Of a stretch of DNA of 64,000 bases, positions 1-7,334 are shown piece by piece. Position numbers and translations under genes: made by a program. Position 1 is the first letter of the stretch, and each line of letters begins with the position of its first letter. The notes beneath the pieces were generated by a model that did not search any database, was not told where the DNA came from, and was given only the letters and a program-made list of their open reading frames with translations. The stretch comes from an uncultured Spirochaetales bacterium (GTDB lineage Bacteria; Spirochaetota; Spirochaetia; Sphaerochaetales; Sphaerochaetaceae), in NCBI GenBank assembly GCA_944392695.1, contig CALXXN010000001.1, positions 62,001 through 126,000 of the forward strand, read 5' to 3'.

Positions 1-137
1 TGTATATCGGTCTCTACGACATCAATGCCCATCTTCACCGCCGATTCGAAGGCGGGCAGGGTGTTCTCAGGGAAGTGCTTGCTGTCACCGCGGTGGGCGA
101 CGACCCTGGGCATCGGGGCAAGGAAGCTATGTGTCAT
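1..137 (-). CDS. Glycerophosphodiester phosphodiesterase, N-terminal fragment
   Basis: The reverse strand starts with ATG at 137 and reads off the left edge, so only about 45 N-terminal residues are present. They contain an HRG motif followed by PENT and, near the cut, an acidic ETD stretch. These are the first metal and substrate-binding elements of the GDPD TIM barrel (UgpQ/GlpQ family), which splits glycerophosphodiesters into glycerol-3-phosphate and an alcohol. No signal peptide is seen, so a cytoplasmic UgpQ-like form is more likely than a secreted GlpQ. The start lies one base after the trmJ stop, with a GGAGT Shine-Dalgarno inside the trmJ end, so the two genes should be co-transcribed. 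Confidence 0.85.
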   Translation of the reverse strand, partial: MTHSFLAPMPRVVAHRGDSKHFPENTLPAFESAVKMGIDVVETDI

Positions 138-138
138 G

Positions 139-870
139 TCAGGACTCCTTGTGGATCTTGATCTGTTCGACCTTGCGCCAGATCTTGTCGAAACGCTGCA
201 TCTCGCTCTCGCTCAAGCCAGCACGCTCAAGCATGTCACGCAGGAAGGAGCTGGTCCACTTGCGCTCCTCATCCCACTTGAAATAGCCGATTGCCGCCAG
301 ATGGTCGGAGGCTTCCTCGACCGCACCAGCGATGCGTTCATGGCTGACTGCGTTCATGCCTGTGGGGTAGGCCTGGGCACGCATGAAGAGGACGTAGGCG
401 ATGATCTGCACGGCCTGTGAGAGGTTGAGGGAGGGGAAGGCATCGCTAGTCGGGATCGTGACGATTGATGAGCACTTCATCACCTCATCATCCCTGAGTC
501 CATCAGACTCACGTCCGAAAACGATTGAGACAGGACCCTCTGGCAACTGGCTGACATGGTCGGCGAGCTGTTCGGGCGAGTAGGCTGACATCTTGCGCAG
601 CTTGCCACGGCGGCGTGTCGCACCGACTGTGAAGATGCTGTCGGCAAGGGCCTCGTCAAGGCTCTTGCAGATCCTTGCGTTCTCATAAATGTCATAAGCG
701 TGCAGCGCGAGGGTGCGCACCCTGTTGTCGTCGTAAGTCCTGTCTGTCACGAGGACGAGGGATGAGAGCCCCATCGTCTTCATCGCACGGCAGACAGAGC
801 CGATGTTAGCACCATCCTGGGTGTCGACCAGGACGATCCGTATCCTCTTCAGGTATTCCTTGTCTTCCAT
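139..870 (-). CDS. trmJ: TrmJ-type tRNA (cytidine/uridine-2'-O-)-methyltransferase
   Basis: A 243-residue SPOUT methyltransferase. The N-terminus carries the motif-1 region (VLVDTQDGANIGSVCRAMK) typical of TrmJ/SpoU-like enzymes. The middle has IVFGRESDGL, and IPTSDAFPSLNLSQAV forms the knotted SAM-binding motif 3. The C-terminal 80 residues are helical, as in TrmJ. The enzyme 2'-O-methylates position 32 of several tRNAs; the exact target here is inferred from family. The start codon is only 11 nt downstream of a good -10 box and has no clear Shine-Dalgarno, so translation may be leaderless. The gene leads a two-gene unit with the phosphodiesterase and is divergent from the AI-2E-type permease. 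Confidence 0.88.
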   Translation of the reverse strand: MEDKEYLKRIRIVLVDTQDGANIGSVCRAMKTMGLSSLVLVTDRTYDDNRVRTLALHAYDIYENARICKSLDEALADSIFTVGATRRRGKLRKMSAYSPEQLADHVSQLPEGPVSIVFGRESDGLRDDEVMKCSSIVTIPTSDAFPSLNLSQAVQIIAYVLFMRAQAYPTGMNAVSHERIAGAVEEASDHLAAIGYFKWDEERKWTSSFLRDMLERAGLSESEMQRFDKIWRKVEQIKIHKES

Positions 871-881
871 CTCAGGAAAGG

Positions 882-910
882 ATTCTAGCCTCCACAGGCC
901 TGTGGTGCAA
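882..910 (-). promoter_or_regulatory. Promoter of trmJ (leaderless-type)
   Basis: On the minus strand, -35 TTGCAC (905-910), a 17-nt spacer and -10 TAGAAT (882-887). Only 11 nt separate the -10 box from the ATG, which would put the transcription start about 3-5 nt before the start codon. Confidence 0.6.
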
Positions 911-923
911 CACTAGGGCGTGA

Positions 924-952
924 TTGCGCCGTGCGCCCATCTGTCGTATCCT
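924..952 (+). promoter_or_regulatory. Promoter of the AI-2E-type permease gene (leaderless-type)
   Basis: -35 TTGCGC (924-929), a 17-nt spacer and -10 TATCCT (947-952). The ATG at 961 follows after 8 nt, so the predicted transcript starts at or next to the start codon. An AAGGG stretch touches the ATG too closely to act as a normal Shine-Dalgarno. Confidence 0.5.
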
Positions 953-960
953 GAAAGGGT

Positions 961-2118
961 ATGAGAGAAAGCGCCAACCCCTATTCACGACAGGTCCGCA
1001 ACACGCTTGTGGCTGCCGCGATCATCCTCTTCCTCTTCGTCCTGAAGGCGGCCCAGGAGGTTGTCCTGCCTGTGGCCATGGCGCTTTTCATCTTCGCCTT
1101 CGTCAACCCTCTGATGGAACGCCTGGGACGTTGGAAGGTCCCCAACCTCCTTTCAATAGCGATCTGCCTGGCGCTGGTCGTCGTGATCTTTTTCGGGTTC
1201 CTGTACATATTGATCATGATGGCGGACATGCTCCTGGCCCGGCTTCCATACTACGCCGACCGCATCCGCTCATTGGACAGCCTGCTGTCTGGTTACATCG
1301 TGGAGCATTTCGACGATGTGCCACCAGGCTTCTCATTCCTGACCCTGCTCAATGTCGACTGGTACAGCCTTGCCTCCAGCTGGCTGGCAGGCTTCTCGAG
1401 CAAGGCCGTCTCAATCCTGTCTGATGCGATGATGGTCTTCGTAATCCTCCTCTTCCTGCTCTTGGAGAGGACGACCTTCCTGCCCAAGATCTCCTACGCC
1501 TTCCCTCGGGACAAGAGCCAGAAGTTCTCATCGATGCTTGGACGCATCAACCGCCAGATCTCGAAATACCTGGTCCTGAAGCTCCTGATCAGCCTGATCA
1601 CTGGCTTGATGTTCTACCTCACCGCTGTTGTGACAGGACTCGATTTCGCCCTTGTCTGGGGTGTGCTTGCGACCTTGCTCAACTTCATCCCAACAATCGG
1701 GTCCATCATCGTCACCGTCCTTACGATCCTCATGGCGGTGATCCAATTCGCCCCTGACAGCTGGATCAACATCGTCTATGTCTTCCTGCTGACGATTTCG
1801 ATTGAGATGATCCTTGGCAACATCATCGATCCAAGGCTGCAAGGGGTGCAGTTGAACATGTCGCCTTTGATGATACTGGTCTCGCTCTCCATCTGGGGCT
1901 ACATCTGGGGACTGCCGGGCATGTTCCTTGCCGTACCTATCATGTCGATCATCCAGATTGTCTGTGCGATCACGCCATCCTTGAAGCCCATCGCCGTCCT
2001 CCTCTCCTCCGGACGCAGTTATGTCAGGGAGCAGGATGCGCATCACAAGCGCCACAAGGATGAGGTCGTGGCCGGGGAAGCCACTGGTGGTGATATAAGG
2101 TTCCCTGACAATCCTTGA
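961..2118 (+). CDS. AI-2E family transporter (PerM/TqsA-like permease)
   Basis: A 385-residue integral membrane protein with about eight hydrophobic segments in the usual AI-2E/PerM arrangement: two at the N-terminus (around residues 15-50), one near 60-90, a soluble loop, then a group from about 155 to 345. The C-terminal part has the family's conserved GxxxxNFIPxxG-like segment (LLNFIPTIGS) and a late DPRLQG region. Members export AI-2 or act as ion or osmolyte transporters, so the substrate cannot be assigned. The charged C-terminal tail is cytoplasmic. The gene is divergent from trmJ and is followed at once by a separate promoter for mrp. Confidence 0.85.
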   Translation: MRESANPYSRQVRNTLVAAAIILFLFVLKAAQEVVLPVAMALFIFAFVNPLMERLGRWKVPNLLSIAICLALVVVIFFGFLYILIMMADMLLARLPYYADRIRSLDSLLSGYIVEHFDDVPPGFSFLTLLNVDWYSLASSWLAGFSSKAVSILSDAMMVFVILLFLLLERTTFLPKISYAFPRDKSQKFSSMLGRINRQISKYLVLKLLISLITGLMFYLTAVVTGLDFALVWGVLATLLNFIPTIGSIIVTVLTILMAVIQFAPDSWINIVYVFLLTISIEMILGNIIDPRLQGVQLNMSPLMILVSLSIWGYIWGLPGMFLAVPIMSIIQIVCAITPSLKPIAVLLSSGRSYVREQDAHHKRHKDEVVAGEATGGDIRFPDNP

Positions 2119-2143
2119 TTTGCCACCCCTGCTGACATTATCT
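2115..2143 (+). promoter_or_regulatory. Promoter of the mrp-Nudix-SIMPL-FAD operon
   Basis: -35 TTGATT (2115-2120, overlapping the permease stop), 17-nt spacer, -10 TTATCT (2138-2143). The same -10 variant and spacing recur upstream of topA. It leaves a short leader with an AAGGAGG Shine-Dalgarno before the ATG at 2166. Confidence 0.45.
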
Positions 2144-2165
2144 TTGCTTGAGAAGGAGGCCCTCG

Positions 2166-3080
2166 ATGGCTGAGAAGAGCGAGTGGGACCTGCAGACTGA
2201 GCAGATCCAGGAGCGCATGGACAGGATCGGACGCAAAATCCTGATCATGTCGGGCAAGGGCGGTGTCGGCAAGACGACGATGACCGTCAACATGGCGAAT
2301 GCCTTGGTGGACATGGGATGCACTGTAGGCATCCTCGATACTGATATCACAGGACCCAATGTGGCCAAGATGCTGGGCTGCGAGGATGGCATGCTCGGCT
2401 CTCCAGATGGCAAGACGCTCTATCCGCATGAACCCAGGAAGGGTTTGAAGGTCGTCTCAATGTCCTTCGCCCTTTCAGACCCTGACGCCCCTGTCATCTG
2501 GCGTGGCAGTTTGAAGAACACCGCGATCAGGCAGTTCCTGGCTGATGTGGAGTGGGGGGACCTGGACTACCTGCTGATCGACTCCCCTCCAGGGACCGGT
2601 GATGAGCAGCTCACTGTCTGCCAGTCGATCCTCTCCCTGACTGGTACCATCATCGTGACCACGCCCCAGAGCGTCGCTGTCCTTGATGCACGCCGCTCGG
2701 TCGGCTTCTCACGCAAGGTCGGTGCCGCGATCATCGGTGTCATTGAGAACATGTCAGGACTCAAGTGCCCGCATTGCGGTCAGGAGATTCCTGTCTTCGG
2801 CATCGGTGGTGGCGAGGCCATGTGCGCTGACATGCATGTGCCCTTCCTTGGGCGCGTGCCCATGGAGATCGACCTCCGTGAGGCTGAGGACAAGGGGGTC
2901 GACTTCATGGCAGGAGGTGCGAGCCACCCCTCACGTGAGGCGATCATGGAGATCTGTCGAAAGATCAATTTCGGCACGGCTTGTTCGACAGGACGTGACA
3001 CCTCCTTCCTGGGGACGCCACAGTGCTCTCCATCCGCCTGTGCGTCCTGCACAAGCAACTGTCCATCGAGGAATAAATAA
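2166..3080 (+). CDS. mrp: Mrp/NBP35-type P-loop ATPase, iron-sulfur cluster carrier
   Basis: About 304 residues. The deviant Walker A (SGKGGVGKTT) is near residues 26-35 and LLIDSPPGTGDEQ supplies the Walker B/switch region. A CPHC pair near residue 200 is the cluster-binding motif that bridges the dimer in ApbC/Mrp proteins. The protein should assemble or transfer Fe-S clusters in the cytoplasm. The ATG at 2166 is chosen over an upstream in-frame TTG (2148) because AAGGAGG sits at proper distance. The last 30 residues are unusual, with five further cysteines including a C-x4-C-x2-C-x3-C array. It is first in an operon; its stop overlaps the next start by one base. Confidence 0.9.
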   Translation: MAEKSEWDLQTEQIQERMDRIGRKILIMSGKGGVGKTTMTVNMANALVDMGCTVGILDTDITGPNVAKMLGCEDGMLGSPDGKTLYPHEPRKGLKVVSMSFALSDPDAPVIWRGSLKNTAIRQFLADVEWGDLDYLLIDSPPGTGDEQLTVCQSILSLTGTIIVTTPQSVAVLDARRSVGFSRKVGAAIIGVIENMSGLKCPHCGQEIPVFGIGGGEAMCADMHVPFLGRVPMEIDLREAEDKGVDFMAGGASHPSREAIMEICRKINFGTACSTGRDTSFLGTPQCSPSACASCTSNCPSRNK

Positions 3081-3682
3081 TGACCTTTGAAGAGCTGACA
3101 CTGGAAACACTGCCTGAGGACAAGGACCTGATGTGGTCGACAGGGGGGAGGAGGAAGGCCTATTCCTGTCCAATCTTCTCTGTCAACGAAGTCGACCGGA
3201 CCTGTCATGATGGACGCCAGGGGCGTTTCATCGAGATCGCCTGTCCTGAGTGGATCATCATCATACCCATCTACAAGGGTGCTGATGGACGCCTCCGTGT
3301 CGTCCTGGAGCGGCAGTACAGGCATGGCAGCGACAGCATCACGGTCGAGTACCCCGCAGGTCTGGTCGAGAAGGGCGAGGATCCTCTCGATGCGGCGAAG
3401 CGGGAGCTCCTCGAGGAGACCGGGCTCAAGGCAGGGCGTGTCACCAAACTGGCTTCACTTTGCCCGAACCCCGCCTTCATGTCGAACCATCAACACATCT
3501 ACCTGGCTGAGGACCTTGAGTCCGTCGCAGACCAGGACCTCGATGCCAACGAGGAGATAGAGGTCTTCTCCCTGCCTTTTGATGAGGCTGTAAGCCTGAT
3601 GGGCTCGGGGAAAGTCGACAACTCCCTGATGGTGGCCGCGACCGGGCTCGCTGTCTGGGAACTCAATAGGAGGAACGCATGA
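3080..3682 (+). CDS. Nudix hydrolase, ADP-ribose pyrophosphatase-like
   Basis: A 200-residue protein with a full Nudix box around residues 94-116: the G, E, REL, EE and G positions of GX5EX7REUXEEXGU are all present. Sequence before it (LERQYRHGSDSITVEYPAGL) matches the ADP-ribose/NDP-sugar pyrophosphatase subgroup (NudF type), which cleaves ADP-ribose to AMP and ribose-5-phosphate in the cytoplasm. The ATG overlaps the mrp stop codon (TAATG) and the stop overlaps the next start, so translation is probably coupled along the operon. The substrate is inferred and could be another nucleotide sugar. Confidence 0.85.
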   Translation: MTFEELTLETLPEDKDLMWSTGGRRKAYSCPIFSVNEVDRTCHDGRQGRFIEIACPEWIIIIPIYKGADGRLRVVLERQYRHGSDSITVEYPAGLVEKGEDPLDAAKRELLEETGLKAGRVTKLASLCPNPAFMSNHQHIYLAEDLESVADQDLDANEEIEVFSLPFDEAVSLMGSGKVDNSLMVAATGLAVWELNRRNA

Positions 3683-4398
3683 GGAAGGCCCTCGGTATCA
3701 CAATGGCGCTGTGCGCCGTCCTGCTCCTGGCATCCTGCCAGAGCACAATGTCAAGCAATGTTGGAACAGTGACAGTCGCAGGACAGTCGTCTGTCTCCAT
3801 CTCACCTGACATGGCCTCATTCTCCGTTTCGGTAGAGTCGACAGCAGAGACGACAGGAGAGGCCCAGGCTGCCACGAACGAGCGCATGGACGAGGTATAT
3901 AGGATCCTGATGGATGACTACGGCATATCTGGGGAAGACCTGCGTACGACCGCGATGAGCCTCTACCCCGAGTACCGCTATGAGGATGGTCAGCAGGTCT
4001 TGATTGGGCAGACCGCTTCCCAGTCGGTTTCTGTAACTGTCCATGAGCTTGATGACCTGGCTCCGATTGTCGACAGCCTATCCACTGTCTCAGGTATCAG
4101 CCTTTCCTCGATCAGCCTCGATGCATCCGACAAGAGCCAGGCCGGCTCTGAGGCCAGGCGTCTTGCGATGGAGGACGCCATCGAGCGCGCTGCTGATTAT
4201 GCCCATGCAGCTGGCATGGAGCTTGGTTCCCCCATCCAGATCCAGGAGGGTGGCGTCAGCACCTATGTCAACCGCATACAGCCGACAGCCCTTTATGCTG
4301 CTGCCGCTGACGAGTCGGCATCGGCGAAGGCCTCTTATTACGCAGGTGAGCTCCAGGTCAGCGCTGCTGTCAGCGTGACCTTCTCTTTGGATTGGTGA
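3679..4398 (+). CDS. SIMPL-domain (DUF541) lipoprotein
   Basis: 239 residues. The N-terminal signal peptide has hydrophobic residues 4-18 and a lipobox LLASC, so the mature protein should start at Cys20 as a lipoprotein. The remainder matches the SIMPL/DUF541 fold: the opening VTVAGQSSVSISPDMASFS strand and the later EARRLAMEDAIERAADYA helix are typical. Family members are periplasmic or outer-membrane proteins of poorly defined role, some linked to oxidative stress. It starts four bases before the Nudix stop (ATGA-type overlap). No metal or catalytic motif is visible. Confidence 0.8.
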   Translation: MRKALGITMALCAVLLLASCQSTMSSNVGTVTVAGQSSVSISPDMASFSVSVESTAETTGEAQAATNERMDEVYRILMDDYGISGEDLRTTAMSLYPEYRYEDGQQVLIGQTASQSVSVTVHELDDLAPIVDSLSTVSGISLSSISLDASDKSQAGSEARRLAMEDAIERAADYAHAAGMELGSPIQIQEGGVSTYVNRIQPTALYAAAADESASAKASYYAGELQVSAAVSVTFSLDW

Positions 4399-4400
4399 AT

Positions 4401-5552
4401 ATGAAAGTCGTCATAATTGGCTATGGCATAGCCGCCCACACCCTGGCATCGGCCCTCCTCAAGGACGATGACAGCATCAACATCGACATCTTCTCAGCAG
4501 AGGCTGAAGCCCCGCTGCAGAGGCCTCGTGTCCTCTCCCTCCTTCCTGGAGGGGAGGCCTCGTCATTGCTCCTTCCCACCCTGTCTGACCAGCGCCTCAC
4601 CATTCACAAGGCTGCTGTCCGCTGTATAGACAGGCGTGCCAAGTCCGTCCTCTCGACGGATGGCTCATCCGTCTCCTACGACATACTCGTCCTGGCCTGT
4701 GGGGCCAAGGCCGCTTCCTTGGCGTTGCCAGGGGGCAAGTCGTCTGGTGTCTTCACCATCAGGAGCGTGGATGATGTCAAGTCGCTCAAGCGCTGGCTGG
4801 ATGGCAAGGGGGCTGCAGGTCCTTGCGCAGTCATTGGAGGCGGGCTGCTTGGCCTTGAGGCCGCAGCCTTGGTCGCAGGCTACGCAGGCCGTCCTGTCAC
4901 AGTCGTCGAGACCGCCCCTTGGCTGCTGCCCCGCCAGTTGGACAAGGACAGTGCTGCTTACTTGAAAAAGCGCCTGCAGGGTCTTGGTGTCAATGTGGTC
5001 TGTGGAGTCAAGACCTCGAACTTCCTCTCAAAGGACGGTGAGGTCAGTGCGATCAAATGTGATGACGGTTTCACCATTCCTGCCTCCACGATCATCGAGT
5101 CGGTTGGAATCCGTCCCGACACCTTCCTGGCAGTTGATGCGGGGCTTGACGTCAAGCGCGGTGTCGTTGTCGATGACAGGCTGCGCACAAGCGATGAGGA
5201 CATCTATGCCATTGGCGATGTCGCCGAATGGCATGGACAGGTCCCAGGGACCGCTTCCGTTGCCATGGAGATGGCAAGGACGCTTTCACGTGTGATCCTG
5301 GACGGGGATGCAAGCTACAAGGCCCCTGTCTCTTCAAGTATCTTGAAGGTCGCTGGTCTTGATGTGATCACGACAGGTGATGCCACAGCCAGGCATGAGG
5401 CCTGCCATGTCATCGAGGGTGATGGCTACAGGGAGGCCTGGTTCACTGATGCAGGCATCCTCTCAGCATCAGTGCTGATTGGCAGCAGGGCCCATGCGTC
5501 CCTTGCCCGTTCAGGCCTTGGCAAGGCCTTCGACCCCGCCTCACTCTCCTGA
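4401..5552 (+). CDS. FAD/NAD(P)-dependent oxidoreductase (NADH:rubredoxin/nitrite reductase-like)
   Basis: About 383 residues with two Rossmann nucleotide-binding motifs: N-terminal VVIIGYGIAAHTLA for FAD and AVIGGGLLGLEAA near residues 143-155 for NAD(P)H. DEDIYAIGDVAEW closes the FAD site. This is the layout of the pyridine nucleotide-disulfide oxidoreductase class I family, but no redox-active CxxxxC is present, so it resembles the NADH:rubredoxin reductase/NirB N-terminal group rather than thioredoxin reductases. The partner may be the small rubredoxin-like protein at 42390, but that is speculation. ATG 4401 is preferred to in-frame TTG 4392 and GTG 4395. The end overlaps the convergent transporter gene by 12 bp. 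Confidence 0.78.
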   Translation: MKVVIIGYGIAAHTLASALLKDDDSINIDIFSAEAEAPLQRPRVLSLLPGGEASSLLLPTLSDQRLTIHKAAVRCIDRRAKSVLSTDGSSVSYDILVLACGAKAASLALPGGKSSGVFTIRSVDDVKSLKRWLDGKGAAGPCAVIGGGLLGLEAAALVAGYAGRPVTVVETAPWLLPRQLDKDSAAYLKKRLQGLGVNVVCGVKTSNFLSKDGEVSAIKCDDGFTIPASTIIESVGIRPDTFLAVDAGLDVKRGVVVDDRLRTSDEDIYAIGDVAEWHGQVPGTASVAMEMARTLSRVILDGDASYKAPVSSSILKVAGLDVITTGDATARHEACHVIEGDGYREAWFTDAGILSASVLIGSRAHASLARSGLGKAFDPASLS

Positions 5553-6452
5553 GGCGGCCTTCCTGTCTGCCAGGAAGTTGACAAGCATGCCAGCAAGCAT
5601 GACCAGCGCTCCGACCAGGAGGGGCGCTGAGAAGCTTGAGTAGAGTAGTGCGTCCAGGACGAGGCTCATCAGTATCTGGCCTGCGGAGAGCAGGAGTGAG
5701 GAGTAGACCGCTGGGATCTTCGGTATGATGATGTTCGAGCTGGTCACGACGAAGATCGCGAGCACACCACCAAGCACTATTGTGAGGACTGGGGTGCCAG
5801 GCAGCCTGGTGAAGCCTTCAAGTGTACTCACTGGTAGCAGGATGAAGGCATAGGCCAAGGTGCCCAAGAGCCCTGAAAGCGCATTCTGCCTGGCTGAGAA
5901 TATCGCACCCTTGGCTGCGGCGAAGGCTGAGTTGTAGCACAGTTGCAACATGGTGAGCACACCTGCCGCCACTCCCATGATTATATAAGCCAAGACCCAG
6001 GTCCCATCCTGGGACAGGCTCATCAGGGCGATGCCTGCGAATGAGATCAGCAGGGCAAGCCACTTCAATGGGCTTATCTTCCTCTTCTGCATGCCTGCCA
6101 GGCCGAAGAGGTCGAGGACGAGTCCTGTCGCGCTCTGGCCGAAGACGGCGGCCGCCATGGCGAGCGAGGCTCCGATGTGCATGACACTGTAGAAATTGAA
6201 TATCATCACGAAGACTCCGAAGAGTCCCCCGAACCACATGTACCACTTCGCACTGCGGCGGGGTGGGGCGATGACGGGGCTCTTGCGGCCCACTAGCAGG
6301 ATCAGGCTTGTCAGTATGACACCAATCGACTGGTTGATGATCAAGGAGACCTCGTTTGAGGTGATCCGTCCAAGCTCCGTGTTGGCGACGACCATGACAC
6401 TGATCACGGCCCCAGTCAGGAGCGATACGAAATAAGCCGCACTCTTTCCCAT
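5541..6452 (-). CDS. DMT-superfamily transporter, YdcZ/DUF606 type
   Basis: 303 residues, almost entirely hydrophobic, with about ten membrane segments arranged as two similar halves (roughly residues 1-140 and 150-300). Each half begins with a GxxxxxxxxxNxxLGR-like segment, the feature of the tandem DUF606 (YdcZ) branch of drug/metabolite transporters. Substrate unknown. The 3' end overlaps the FAD oxidoreductase gene on the other strand by 12 bp, with no terminator hairpin between. The ATG is 6 nt downstream of an extended -10 box and no Shine-Dalgarno is seen, so this is another leaderless candidate. Confidence 0.8.
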   Translation of the reverse strand: MGKSAAYFVSLLTGAVISVMVVANTELGRITSNEVSLIINQSIGVILTSLILLVGRKSPVIAPPRRSAKWYMWFGGLFGVFVMIFNFYSVMHIGASLAMAAAVFGQSATGLVLDLFGLAGMQKRKISPLKWLALLISFAGIALMSLSQDGTWVLAYIIMGVAAGVLTMLQLCYNSAFAAAKGAIFSARQNALSGLLGTLAYAFILLPVSTLEGFTRLPGTPVLTIVLGGVLAIFVVTSSNIIIPKIPAVYSSLLLSAGQILMSLVLDALLYSSFSAPLLVGALVMLAGMLVNFLADRKAASGE

Positions 6453-6458
6453 GGGGCC

Positions 6459-6487
6459 ATCCTAGCATGAGCCTGATGGATTGCCCA
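6459..6487 (-). promoter_or_regulatory. Promoter of the DMT transporter gene (leaderless-type)
   Basis: Minus strand: -35 TGGGCA (6482-6487), 17-nt spacer, -10 TAGGAT (6459-6464) preceded by an extended TGC. Only 6 nt lie between the -10 box and the ATG. The -35 box overlaps that of the divergent thrH promoter. Confidence 0.5.
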
Positions 6488-6509
6488 TAGGAGGCAATTG
6501 CCTTAGGAT
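6481..6509 (+). promoter_or_regulatory. Promoter of thrH
   Basis: -35 TTGCCC (6481-6486), 17-nt spacer, -10 TAGGAT (6504-6509). The start codon at 6527 has an AAGGAG Shine-Dalgarno. The two divergent -35 hexamers occupy nearly the same bases, so the two promoters may compete. Confidence 0.45.
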
Positions 6510-6526
6510 GAGTCAAGGAGCTTGCC

Positions 6527-7132
6527 ATGGAAGTAGTATGTCTGGACCTTGAAGGTGTCCTGGTCCCGGAGATCTGGATCGCTTTTGCCCAAGAGACGGG
6601 GATTGATGAGCTGCGCCTCACGACACGCGAGGTCAGTGATTACGATGTGTTGATGCAGGGCCGCCTGCGTATTCTTGATGAGCATGGGCTCCGCCTTGGT
6701 GACATCCAGGCCGTGATCGACCGGATCCACCCCTTGGACGGGGCAAAAGACTTCCTGGATGAGCTACGCTCACGTACCCAGGTGATCATCCTCTCTGACA
6801 CATTCAGGGAGTTCGCATCCCCACTGATGCGCCAGCTGGACTGGCCAACGATCTTCTGCAACAATCTCGAGGTCGATGCTGATGGACGCATCACGGGCTA
6901 CAAGCTCAGGCAGCAGGACGGCAAGCGCAAGGCCATCGAACACCTGAGGGGCATGGGTTTCCGCACGTTCGCGGCAGGCGACAGCCACAACGACTTGACG
7001 ATGATCCGCTGTGCTGATGCTGGTTGCCTTTTCCGCGCTCCCGAGTCAATCGCAGAGGCGGAGCCGGACCTGCCTCTTGTCAACACATATGAGGACTTCC
7101 TCTCTGTGATCGGGGACTTCATCAATGGCTGA
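6527..7132 (+). CDS. thrH: ThrH-like phosphoserine phosphatase/homoserine phosphotransferase
   Basis: 201 residues, a HAD-superfamily enzyme. Motif I is CLDLEGVLVPE (the DxE variant diagnostic for ThrH, nucleophile Asp7), motif II is ILSDTFREFA near residue 87, and motif III/IV is AAGDSHNDLTMI near residue 147. ThrH dephosphorylates phosphoserine and can transfer the phosphate to homoserine, giving a bypass of homoserine kinase in threonine synthesis. The length agrees with the family. An AAGGAG Shine-Dalgarno lies 7 nt before the ATG. The stop overlaps the following small membrane protein gene by 8 bp, which argues for co-expression. Confidence 0.88.
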   Translation: MEVVCLDLEGVLVPEIWIAFAQETGIDELRLTTREVSDYDVLMQGRLRILDEHGLRLGDIQAVIDRIHPLDGAKDFLDELRSRTQVIILSDTFREFASPLMRQLDWPTIFCNNLEVDADGRITGYKLRQQDGKRKAIEHLRGMGFRTFAAGDSHNDLTMIRCADAGCLFRAPESIAEAEPDLPLVNTYEDFLSVIGDFING

Positions 7133-7334
7133 GGACAAGGATCCTCTCAAGGGACTCGGGGCTGCGATCGCCGTCCTGGTGGTTGGCATGGGTGTTGGCT
7201 TCCTCCTCCTTGCAACAGTCTACACCGGACCTGTCTGGGTCAAGGTCCTTGTCTTCATAGCCTACCTGGCTGTCAGTGCAGGTCTTATCCGTGGTACGCG
7301 GCGCCTGAAGGACAGCCAGGATGACAAGGACTAG
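7125..7334 (+). CDS. Small two-helix membrane protein, unknown
   Basis: 69 residues: a short charged N-terminus, two hydrophobic helices (about residues 10-31 and 37-55) and a charged tail rich in Lys, Arg and Asp. I do not recognise a family; it is loosely like AtpZ/AtpI-type small proteins, but without enough motif evidence to call it. It overlaps the thrH stop by 8 bp, so it is probably translated by coupling. Its own stop overlaps the convergent metK stop region by 4 bp. Real-gene status rests on clean TM pattern and overlap geometry. Confidence 0.65.
   Translation: MAEDKDPLKGLGAAIAVLVVGMGVGFLLLATVYTGPVWVKVLVFIAYLAVSAGLIRGTRRLKDSQDDKD

Noticed and set aside
25-420. 131-codon ORF on the plus strand at the left edge
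   Set aside because: It is antisense to the phosphodiesterase fragment and trmJ, both clear families.
5818-6621. 267-codon minus-strand ORF
   Set aside because: An out-of-frame shadow of the DMT transporter gene, with Arg/His/Pro-rich composition typical of non-coding frames.
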